Of a stretch of 64,000 bases of DNA, positions 36,656 through 47,205 are shown piece after piece. How positions within the stretch are numbered: the stretch's first letter is position 1; each line of letters begins with the position of its first letter. The stretch spans positions 99,842 to 163,841 of the forward strand of contig WIDE01000074.1 of NCBI GenBank assembly GCA_015039315.1. The letters are read 5' to 3'. Made by a program: the position numbers and the translations under genes. This stretch comes from Clavulina sp. PMI_390 (Eukaryota > Basidiomycota > Agaricomycetes > Cantharellales > Hydnaceae). A model generated the notes under the pieces. It worked only from the letters and a program-made list of their open reading frames with translations, was not told where the DNA came from and searched no databases.

Positions 36656-38023
36656 ATGCGGTATACATCCCGTAACCTATTCTACCTCCGAATCAATCCA
36701 CATACCATCATCCCTTTGTTCCTTCATCTTGATGAGAGAGCTGGTCATACTGAGTGGATGGATGACGGCATCCTTCGTGCTGTCATAGAGGACATGCGCT
36801 TCTTGTACGCCCCGCCACTCAACATGACTTGTTCAGACTCATCATTCTACATGTGAAGAATAGGGCCAAAAGTTCAGGCTGAGGAAGAAGCATCTTTCTC
36901 CAAGAAGTCATCTGGTGTTGACGTTCACCGTGGTCGTAAGTCTGACCAGCTGCATCGAGACGATACAGCACTGAATCCGTCTCACTACAGTAAACTACCA
37001 ATTTGGATACTACCTACAAAAGGCAGATCAACACCATGTGCTTCTCAAGGTACGTCAGAATCACTGCTACGGGCCTGAAGTGCTGATATCTTTCGCGCAT
37101 AGCATAAAAGTTTTGCCCCTGCTCCTCTCCCTTCCAAACCCCCTGCTTCCGCTCCGTCTGAAGTACAAAATCCTTCCACATCTAATTCTGAAAGCAGGGG
37201 AAAGAAACGTCGGAGAGCAACAAGCTCAACCGAAACCACCCCTGCGCCAGCCCCGCCAGGTACATCAGGGGTTGATACACGCTCATCGCGTCGAACTCGA
37301 GGTACGCGGAAGAGCTACCAAGAAGGTCACCTCGACGACGAAGAAGGCTCAGGAGATGATAAAGACAAAGATGCGGACTTTATGGACGAAGATCGATCCC
37401 CACTTTCCCCGCCTTCACCCCTTTCCCCCTCCGGGGCAGACCTAGACGAACCCTTGGGACTTACGGCTAATGTGTCTTCGGACGAAGAAGAAGAGCGCAA
37501 TAAGCCAAAGATGAAGATGCACATCCGCTACGAAGGCTTCTCCATCTCCAACTACAAGCTGTGTCTCATCGTTCAACCCTTCCCTGCTCTACCATATCCT
37601 CAATCTGGGCCGAAGCGATCCGAATCTTTGCTCCCAGCTCGACAGGGCAGCATTGCTCCTTACGTGACGCCTCGAGATGGGTCCATGCCGCCTCCACCTG
37701 TGCCCACTCGCAGCTGGGACCGCGAAAGAAGTGCGACGCCAGCTTTTGGCCTAGGGAACACACTCTTTCGCGACGATACACCAGCACCGTCCGAGCGCGG
37801 AGAGACTCCCATGCCCACGAGATCTGCTTTCGCTGATGCGGGGGAGGGCATGGATGGCGAGATGGCGCTTGCAGACGATACTCTCGAGTCGCTTCTCCAG
37901 TTGACGCAGAGCTTCCGTGGGAGGGATGAAAATGCCTCTTTAGGTCTCGGTCTGGCTGGGAATGACGATGTTGATTTTGATGCGGATGATGATGGAGTAT
38001 TGCGAGGTGATGCAGACGAGTGA
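36656..38023 (+). CDS. Acidic Ser/Pro-rich nuclear-type protein, long copy (about 401 aa)
   Basis: The family is not recognised. Exons 36656-36804, 36859-36935, 36991-37049 and 37103-38023 join in phase. Visible parts are HLDERAGHTEWMDDGILRAV, LNYQFGYYLQKADQHHVLLK, a basic GKKRRRA (likely nuclear signal), an acidic DDEEGSGDDKDKDADFMDED, RYEGFSISNYKLCLIVQPFP and a C-terminal acidic tail ending DDGVLRGDADE. The paralogue at 24.8 kb starts at MVDRAH; here that ATG is ACA and an extra base puts the old N-terminus out of frame, so the ATG at 36656 is a fallback start and the gene may have lost its original first residues. Introns are 54-55 nt. Confidence 0.6.
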
Positions 38024-38846
38024 GTGCATTGATTAATTGCAGCCCAATAGGAATTACTATCACGATCCTGGTTTCGAGTGTTCCGCGCTACACGTACAGT
38101 GCGCAGCCTCACGCTATATGTAATGTTGGTACTTGCGATAGTTTCGACGTTCTTCAGCGAGCACTGCCGTTATACTATGAAATTTATCACCGTATCATCA
38201 GTCTCTGCTAAGTTGACAATGCGGTTCCCAAAATACTCAAATTGATCGGTGGAGACTCTTTTGATGAATACATCGTTCAAGATGCCTGGAATAGCCACAG
38301 CCTCTCGATACGCGTTGGGGATTTCGTAGCCCACAGACCAAGTGCCCGAACAACTCCGGAGAGGGGAAAGGTCTCTGGGTTAATCGATCGCCGAGCGTTG
38401 GCACCGAGCTCCTCGCATCCACGCCCCAATCATGGACAGGAGACAGATCTTCTGCAAGGCGTCTTCGGTCTTGGTGCTAATGATTGAACCCCTCGTATGA
38501 AGCGCCATTACACACCGCACGCAGAGCCACCACATGCTTTCCACAGCTTCGATATTTTTCAGTACTCGAAAAAAAATGAAAGCATGCAAGGAGATAATAG
38601 GAAGTGCGCCTCGTGAAGGAAATTGTATCGGAATTCCATTCCAATATACGTTAGATGACTCTCGTTGTCAACCCACTGTGGAGTCAAAAACGTATTTTTG
38701 ATGTTCTGGTCAGTTATAAGCTGCTTGTTGGTCAGACATCTGTGAGGGACTTCATCTCATGTTAATCTATGCAAGGCAAATTGGGGAGGTACAAAGGTAC
38801 AAAGCAGTTTGCCAGTCATGTGGAACAGGCTCGGCTGCACAACACA
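38024..38846. other. Intergenic
   Basis: No supported gene. It contains the 3' flanks of the convergent nuclear-type gene and kinase gene 1. Short minus-strand frames at 38237-38589 shift into one another and could be a relic, but I recognise nothing in them. Confidence 0.4.
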
Positions 38847-41583
38847 TTAGCTGGATCGGCGGGCTTTTGCCAGCAACTTATTCAGGACCCCTGGTGCCCC
38901 AAGAGCATTGCGCGCCCGTTTTGCTGCTATATCCCTAGCATCATCCTTCGTAGTGGCCCAACCAGTGCCCCAAACCTTGCCATTTACTGTGAAACAATAT
39001 GATAAATTCGAGAGGAAGAGAGATGGATCTAAAAATTAAGTCAAATTAAACCCACTTCTGACATCAGCCTTCCACGGAAGTGCTTGTTCCGGTTTGTGGT
39101 CAGTCACCTAGACGTATCAAATGATCAAGATGACCGCAATTGAGTCAGCTTATAATGAAATGAGCAATAAATTGCGTAGATGAGGGCTGATTACCCGCAG
39201 TAAGAGAGTGACAAATAAAAAATTTGACGCACATATTCAATTTTTTGACGTAAAGGGTCAGGAATAAGGTTGTTCAAATCTTGACGAGGCCCGCCTTTTT
39301 GGTAACCCGACTGAGACTTGGGTTTTGAGGGTTTAGATGAGGTGGACCTTTAGAAATTGATCAGATTGTAGTGATTAAAGGCGGGCAAGACATCGTACTG
39401 AGGTACAGAAGGCCCATTCAAATCGAGGCGGGGTGATGTCCCCAAGAAAGCTGCCCCCATGGGAACACCTGCCGGACGTGTTGGGTACTCTGATCTGGAG
39501 TGTTCTCCCATCAGTTGCGAGGCTTGCTGGAGTGGTATAGCATGAAAAGCATAGTGTTCTTCAGGGGTTTTGGCAATGGTTCCAGAATGTGGCATACGCT
39601 GGGGAGCCTCAAATGTTGTATTTGTTACCCCACTATTTAGCCGGAGAGATGCCATAGCAGCCTCAAGTGGATGGTATTGCAAGCTGTTTTGAGATGGTGC
39701 AATACGAAGAAGCACTGTTGGAGGGGAGAGGGGGTGGGGGTAAGCCAATAAACGTTAGTATTCATCATTGATAGCTTTCCCTTCAATGGAGAATCCAATG
39801 AAGCATGAATTCACCAAAGAGTTTTCACTCACCACTGTGAAAAATAATTTCCAAACGATTTAAAACATAGTTACTCATCGGTCGTTTTTTTGGTTCATGC
39901 TCCCACATCCCGACAAGCAAATCCCAAAACTCTGTATTTGCTTGAGAGCCTAGAGCGACAGTGGAGGTAGGTCGCTCTGGTCGCCCCTTTGCGATGAAGT
40001 AGGATTGAACTTTATTTTTGTTCATTTCTCGCAACGGTTTTTTGCCGGTCCAAGTATTGAGAAGAGTCATCGCGAGACCAAAGATGTCGCTCTCCTTGCT
40101 GGTTCGAAACTTTTCCCAGGAGCCTGAGGAGAGTTCTGGGGCAAGGAAACGAACCTTTCCCCCTTCTTTAATGTTGGTATGGGTCCGTGTAACCTCATGA
40201 CGGATACGACTGAATCCGAAGTCACAGAGGTACACATTCCCCCCTTTTTCGAGAAGAACGTTCCCCTGATCCATGTCAGTATTGAGAAGTGAGTTTCGTG
40301 TCATATAGGCAAGACCAAAAGACAATACTTACTGGATGAATATCACCGTGTATTATAGGCGGATTTCGAGAGTGGAGATATGCAACCCCACGAGTAACGC
40401 CAACGGCCTATAGGTAATTTAATCGAATAAGCACGAAGGAGGTTTGGGCAAACAGAACTTGGCTGCACAATCACATACAATCCGGCTGAATCTACCAGCT
40501 TCCATTAGAAACCCATCAGTAAGCACGTCATGAAGAGAACCTCCATCACAGAACGGCAGGACAACAATTGGAGGTGAATTTGGGGCCTCATGAGAGACGC
40601 CTAAGAAGGGAAGAATGTTCGGGTGATCGAGTTGTGAATGCGTAATTGCTTCCCGATGCATAAGCTACTCGAATGTATTAGCCATCTTTATCAGCGAAAG
40701 GTGGTGGATGCATGTATATCTTACTCGAATAATCCTTCTCCCTCTGGGCCTTTTCCATTCGACTGTGCTCATAGGAACTTCTCGAACAACGACCTTTCGG
40801 CCAACCATCTGGCCATGATAGACGATAGCCTCTCCCCCTCTTCCAACGACATCTCTCCGATCAAAAGTGACTCCTGTCAACTCGAAGGCGGAAGGGATGG
40901 CACCCAAATGATGAGATAAATCCTGTAGGAGCCTCAATGCTTCCGCGTATTCATCAGAATCTGTAGGCCGACTTCGCAGGTACTAAAAGTGAATTAGAGC
41001 AAATTTTCCATGACCTCGGGCCATTCTGTCTCTTACAGTGTATAGTTGATCGAGCAGCGCAGTGGCTTTGTGCACAGTGAGCATAGATAGGTGATGCTGA
41101 GAAGGAACTCCAAGCTGTGTAAGCAGCGAAACATGCTTGAGGGACGAAAAATTTGGCCCAGGAGAGTCCGAGGCACTATCTGAATCAGAGTTCTCGTCAT
41201 TCAAGGCCTCATTGTTCGGTGAGTTAAGCAGCTGTTGGGGTGGCAATGGCTGGGGTGGTCTGGGGTTGTAAAGAGGGTCCGTGACCACCGGAATTGGACG
41301 GTGAAACTCCGTATTAAGCTCCGTAAGTTGACTTGGAGTCGGCTCTGATGGTGAAGTGATAAATCCACTAAGCTGCATTCGCCTATAACATCCTCGAATC
41401 TTATCACTAAAGATCTCAGTAGCCTAGATGTCTAACATACCGAGTATACAGTCGTGCTTCCAGGGTTATCGGTCCAGCAGCCGTAGTCGGCGAGGGCGCT
41501 TGAATGGGTGTTCTGATAAACGAAATAGGCCTTTTGACATCATTTTCTCTCATGCCATAGCCGTTCCTCAAGTGTCCGGACAT
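38847..41583 (-). CDS. Tyrosine-kinase-like protein kinase with C-terminal dsRNA-binding domain, gene 1 (687 aa)
   Basis: Ten exons join in phase: 41583-41441, 41382-41037, 40982-40725, 40664-40479, 40407-40333, 40265-39833, 39714-39399, 39347-39233, 39107-39056 and 38986-38847. The N-terminal 160 residues are disordered except for a helical LTQLGVPSQHHLSMLTVHKA. The kinase domain (about 200-478) shows G210-R-G-G-E-A (glycine loop), R230 where the VAIK lysine belongs, E254, H331-G-D333, N338, D351-F-G and APELSSGSW. A linker (480-615) leads to a dsRNA-binding fold (about 620-671): WKADVRINGKVWGTGWATTK then DDARDIAAKRARNAL, with the usual GxG and AAxxA spacing. The basic KKxAK of the second helix is weak here (KDDAR). 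A dsRNA-sensing or RNA-directed kinase is inferred. It is a tandem paralogue of the next gene, with identical exon lengths 258, 186 and 75. Confidence 0.82.
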
Positions 41584-43283
41584 AGCTTCAGTGTTTTATT
41601 TATCTTATCAGGCGCTTAGACGGTAGTTTTGATTGTTACCCCAGTAGGATGCGGTAATGGAGAATGGAACATGCAGTGTTCTGTTCTGTTCTGTTTGGTC
41701 CTCGCCACATCACATCGCTTAGCGCGGATCGTGAGATCTTCTTGTCATCAACACCGCGGACTCGTGCCCAGTAGCTGAGATGGCAAGTACATGGTATAAT
41801 ATATGAGCCTGGCCCGTATGTAAGGTCATACTACTCAGAAATAATATCAAGTCGTGTTACCTGACATATCGCTCTCCAACCCCACCCCCCCCTGTGGCAA
41901 CGCGTTTGTTGTTCAACCTCAAAACGAGAAGCTGTCTTCTTTTGACATAGATTACTTTGGCAAAATGTAAACATCGTGTTATTCTCAACCTACTGATTCC
42001 ACACGTCAGGCTTGGCGGCCCTGCTCCCTCTCCCATCAGATCATCTGGTATACTGCGAGACCAGAAACCTTCACCTAAAACGCACAAACTTCTCCACTAA
42101 AACTCATTCTATGCACACATAATCAGCACCTCACTCCCTCATTCACGTCACCGACGTACCCTTGAGATAGCCGGCGCCGACCCACCTGTCTTCATCTTGG
42201 CACTCACTGATACAAGGTGACAGCCACTTTTCAATTTCTTCGCGACCGATCAGCTCCCGAACTTTACTTTCAAATTTATTGCTCGACCTAATGTCATGGT
42301 CGGGGTAACTTACGAGCCACGTATCACAACTGTCACGACGCGCTTTCATCACGATACCTCGATCTTTAGCGTAAGTACAGCTCTGCATCTTCCCACTTTT
42401 CGAATCGGTTTTATTTCTCGCTACTAGCGGCCCCTTTCAGAAATAATTCAACGACCAACACAATACATTACAGAATAGCAAATGGAGCTGTCTGACCCCC
42501 AAACCCTGATGATTCTTGGCTTGAAATCTAACCCTCGTGTCCTCAGTTTTGTAGGAAATCCAACGCACTCTTCTTAACCTGACACTCACGATACCGGACA
42601 AAATTGGAGGCACGAAAGAGGGCATCGAGCTAAAATCAATCCTTGATATGAATTGCAAAGATGCTTATCGATCAGTTCTACCTTGTGGCGGAAAACCGAC
42701 TGTCACCCTGCCTCTCTGTCACTTGGTAGTGAATCTTCGGGTACGATGTAAAAATAAGGTACTGGAAGCATTCGAACTATGGTCCTCCATTTCTTTGGTC
42801 ACCACCTCAACTGTTGCTATTAAAACAGGCTTTAGGTAGGAACGGTTCAGCTAGAGACCCCTACAAGGTTTGCGCTTAGACAGAACTTCGATCTCTTGAG
42901 GATTTGCCACCAGAAGCGAATTCGCAGCTACTTTTCTTTGGATGGTGGTTTCACAGACTGAGGCCGTTGGTGGAGTGTCCTCTGCCGCGCTTTGAGGAGT
43001 TTTAACACCTGATCCACGGCAAGTACGAATCAATCTCTTCGACACAATTCGAATACACAGGTAGCTCATTGAATGGTGTCAGTATCTTCTTTCACCAGCC
43101 CTGTAAAATCTAAAACAACACTTCAAGAAACTACTAGCGTAGAAATATTGGGACCATGTGGCCAGACTGTGAATTCAGATTATCTTGGAGGAGCCTAGCT
43201 GAGGCGAGTGGGAAGGAGTCTTGGGTCGCTTAAATGAATTGGCTAATTATAAGAGAGTGGATCATTGCATATTGGTTAGAATA
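41584..43283. other. Region between the two kinase-dsRBD genes
   Basis: This is the promoter side of gene 1 and the 3' flank of gene 2. No gene is supported. A minus-strand frame at 42143-42388 (81 codons, with KFESKVRELIGREEIEKWL) has protein-like composition, and another at 42851-43069 is open, but neither matches anything I know nor joins to neighbouring exons. A degenerate remnant of the duplication that made the two kinase genes may lie here. Confidence 0.4.
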
Positions 43284-46200
43284 TTAGACCATACGAGAGT
43301 AAGTTTGGTGTCCTACATCAAAGAACCGGGACATTTGAAGAGAGATTGGTCCAGCAGCACGCGCATCGAGATAGGTACTTGATGGGTAGTAGCGATGTCC
43401 CAACTGGTATTCCTTGTCCTGAAGTATGGCGATTGCTTTCTGTGCTGCTAGATCTTTGGCCTTTTCCTTCTCAGGGGCTTTACCTGTGCCAAGTAGTTGG
43501 CTATTTACTATCGCGGAGTGTTACCAAGATTTTGGCCAGCACTGATGAATAAACACCGAGTAAAACACACCTCTTACGTCCACCTTCCACACACCTGGAT
43601 TTCCAGCAGCAACTTCTTGGCCATACTATGATTGAAATCAAAGATTGGAGCCGGCCCGTCATAGTCACATTTGAGCACGGAAACTCAGGAGTATTTGAAG
43701 ACTGATTGACTGTAATCAGCCGGCCCGACGCACATATTGGACTTTCAGATTAAACTGGGCAGCAAGACGCTTTAATTCCGCAACAGATTGCTCGTCCAGG
43801 TAAGGGGGGGAAGAATAAGCCCTAAATGTGAGAAAAGATAAAATGAAGTTCAAATTCAAATTCCCAGCTTTCCGCAATACCAACCGAATAATGAACAAAC
43901 AAGCAGTCATACTTGTACAATGATGAAGCAGCCGGATGACTCGGCAATGTGACATGAAAAAGGTCTTCTGTCTCTCCCATAGTGGCAGAAAGTTTGAGTT
44001 TAGGCTCTTTTCTTGCCAAATCTGGGGAAATGTTCGGTTGAAGCAGGCAAGGAATAGGGTCGACGCCAGGTTTGACCAAATGAGAAACAGGTGATTTTAA
44101 GGATGGTTGGTGAGACAAATTTCCAATTCCCACATGAGGAGGAGAGCTTGAGAAGTTTGCGCCGGCTGACTGAAGGTGATGCGGAAAGACAAAGACTAGA
44201 ATTTTATACAAAAATTTGAGGCATGAATGGGGGAATATGGGCTGGACGAGCTGACCTGGGGCTTCCCTAGGATGGCGGATAGGGGACATATATTTTGGTG
44301 TGATTGGGGAGAAGTTTTCCCGAAATTGATGAAGACGGGTGGCTTTAATTGGAAGATGATGAGCGGAAGATTTTGTTCCTTGCTCAATCTCCGCATCGGT
44401 TCCGGATGTCTGTGGAGGATGGGACATGGGGAGCGGTGGTTGGTCTTGCATCTTCCCAGAGATAGTTTCGTTGAGGAGCAAGGGCATGAGATCCGGGGAA
44501 TTTGGCGAGACATCACGATGTTTGAGGCCATTTGAGGTGAAGCAAGGTACTATTGGTATCAAATGTGATGCAATTAGCAGCTATCGTATGATATAGTAGT
44601 TCTGAGAGATGATACGCAATATTCTTGAGACTTACAACGAGCAAGCATATTTTCCAGCTTGTTCAATGCATGAGCAATCGGTGGTCGTTTCTCTGGCTCC
44701 TGTGCCCACATGTTGACGATTAAATTCCAGAAGTTTGTCGTCACTGTGGCTTCTAATGTAATAGTGGAGGCAGGATGGGGCGGGCGCTGTCCTTTCAAGA
44801 AGTGCGCCAAGACTTTTTGCTCGTTCTTAACGTGAGAGAAAGGGGGTTTCCCGGTCCATATGTTTAGAAATGTCATCGCAAGGCTAAATATATCGCTCTC
44901 TTTGCTAGTCCGAAACTTTACCATCCCTCCCGAGGATAGTTCTGGAGCAAGAAAACGAATCCTCCCACCCTCTTGAAGAGCAGTATGAGTGCGTGTAACT
45001 TCATGACGGATGCGACTGAGTCCAAAGTCGCAGAGGTATGGGTTGCCAAATTTGTCAAGGAGAACATTTCCCTATACAGATCAGCATGGAAGTGAGCCAC
45101 GCAAGTCTTGAAGCCTAACATCTGGAGAATATGTTTACAGGGTGAAGATCTCCATGTATGATCGGCGGGTTTCGTGAGTGAAGATATAGCACACCGCGGC
45201 TGACACCAAGGATCTGATAGATTTCGAGGATGCCTAAGCATCAGGGATTGCTAGGCATACTCGAATAGCGGGGATGTCCACGTACTATCTGAGTAAACTC
45301 AACAGCCTCGGTCAGGGGCCCATCAGAGAGCAGGTCAGAAAGGGAACCTCCTTCCATATAAGGCAGGATCACAATTGGGGGCGATCCTGGTGTCTTACGA
45401 TAGATGCCTAAGAACGGAAGAATATTTGGGTGACGCAGTTGAGAATGAGTTATGGCTTCCCGATTTACAAGCTGAGTAGTTCTATAAGCCAGTGTCATAG
45501 CAAATGTCGTGGAGCTTACTCGAGTAATCTTTCTACCCAGGGGTGTATTCCAATATCTTGGTCCCATCAGGACTTCACGAGCTACGATGGTCTGAGATCC
45601 CAGACGGGCTCGATAGACAATAGCCTCTCCTCCCTTTCCAACGACATCTTGCCGGTCAATAGTGACTCCTTGAAGCATCAAAGCAGCGGGGAGAACGCAA
45701 AGATAGGATGATAAATCCTGCAACAACCTTAATGTTTCCGGGTACTTATCCGAATGCGTAGACTGACTTTGTAGGTGCTAGAAAAGGGTTAGGCGACAGG
45801 GCCGTCATGCCTATTCAGCGTAGATCTTACCGAATAGGTTTGGTTTAAAAGCGCCCTTGCTTCATCAGGAAGTAGTTGAGAGAGCTCATACTGGGATCGG
45901 ATACCAAATATTGCGAGCATTGGGTGATGTTCGAATAAGGTGGGATCTGTAGCGAAGTAATCCGGCGTATTATTTGGGTTGTTTGGACTAAGCCCCTCGC
46001 CGGCCAAATTCTCAACTTCTGGAGGGTGAGGAAGGTCATTCAGCCGTTGGGGTTTTGGCGGCGGTCGTGATGCGGCGACGTGGTGAGTATCGACCCGAGT
46101 CTTATAAAGCGCCCTCGAACTTCTGCGACCTTCCACAATTTGGTAAGATCGTCCAACTGGTACGCTATGAATCTGACTAGTTTGACCTCCCCTAATGATA

Positions 46201-46413
46201 GAGATAAGTTGGATCACCTCAGGAATTCCCAGTTTCTGAACACCTTACATACCCGTGGGATAAAATTGGCGCTATGAAACTTCCTAGAGGATCGATATAT
46301 CTGGTTGGTCGCGGGGATGGTTCACCATTGGGTATCCCGACGCTCGGGACGGGTTTGCTGGGGGTACTCTGCTCCTCAAATTCGCGATCCGTTACGTATT
46401 TTGGCATATTCAT
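43284..46413 (-). CDS. Tyrosine-kinase-like protein kinase with C-terminal dsRNA-binding domain, gene 2 (826 aa)
   Basis: Ten exons join in phase: 46413-46253, 46191-45831, 45777-45520, 45471-45286, 45213-45139, 45071-44636, 44549-43913, 43821-43734, 43625-43571 and 43507-43284. The layout matches gene 1: disordered N-terminus with helical LAIFGIRSQYELSQLLPDEA; kinase (about 211-490) with G221-K-G-G-E-A, R241 in the VAIK position, H342-G-D344, D362-F-G and APELSSGG; a longer Pro/Ser-rich linker; and a dsRNA-binding domain (about 730-781) with WKVDVRVNSQLLGTGKAPEK then EKAKDLAAQKAIAIL. Here the second-helix basic motif is well kept (KEKAK), better than in gene 1. About 50 extra residues follow. 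The linker includes a hydrophobic FLYKILVFVF that might be an unrecognised intron. Catalytic and DFG aspartates are present, so activity is possible despite the missing lysine. Confidence 0.82.
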
Positions 46414-47205
46414 GGCACAATACGAGTGATGCGCAGTTCAAACAGGCGGGCCAGCTATTCCACGAGGACGATTCAGATAGAGCAGAAGATGAGATGGTGC
46501 TTGGGGTGATTTGCTTGTTTGCCTGACACAAGGCAATGGGTGGCTGTGTGTGATTGATTTCAGCACTGGATCCCTCAAGCACGAACCATGAAGGCTGTGC
46601 TGAATAGAGTCCAATTCAGTTTACCAAAGAACGGGATGGAAATAATCTAGTTCCGACTGCCTCGTGCCTACCAATAGCCACCGTGTCGGAAGCGAGGCAG
46701 ATGCGCCAAAGCCCTAAGAAAAGAGGCAAGCAATGCATAAGCCGGCGTCTAATACCCAAGTTTGTGTATATGTTCGAGGCTTATCGAGGTCTACAGCCTG
46801 GTACTACCACTGGTAGCCTCCTGAATGCGTGCCTTCCGACTCTCACGTGTTTGGATAGAGTGGTCCCCAGACTCGTCGAAAGCGTCTAGTGCACATTATG
46901 TTCGGACCACGTCAACCACCAGGCGAAAGAATTAGGTCGGTGAAAGAGATTGATGCCAATCATCAACGTTGGAGACAGGTAGAAGGATAGTTTTCACATG
47001 AAGATCGATGGCCCTGACACGAAACACCTCAATCTTGTGGCAGGGACAACGAGCTGAACTGCAGATCTCACATAACCCGAAAGCGAAGAGGGGTGTATAG
47101 AATTAGTTGCAGTAAGATGTCAAGATATATGTCCCCTTACGCAAAATGGATAAGGTAAGTCTATATCATCGTACTCTCGGAATAAACATCAGATCGATGA
47201 TCACT
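46414..47205. other. Intergenic
   Basis: Promoter side of kinase gene 2 and 3' flank of the MEF2 gene. No coding signal, RNA gene or repeat was found. Confidence 0.5.

Noticed and set aside
21645..38023. A transposon as cause of the F-box array
   Set aside because: I saw no terminal inverted or direct repeats, target-site duplications, transposase or reverse transcriptase; the copied unit contains parts of neighbouring genes, which fits unequal exchange better.
42143..42388. An 81-codon minus-strand frame between the kinase genes
   Set aside because: The composition is protein-like, but there is no homologue I recognise and no in-phase neighbouring exon; it is recorded only in the intergenic note.
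44170..44255. Possible intron removing the hydrophobic FLYKILVFVF stretch of kinase gene 2
   Set aside because: Using the visible GTCAGC donor and TTCAG acceptor shifts the frame into early stops; the unspliced frame is open and joins the dsRBD exons correctly.
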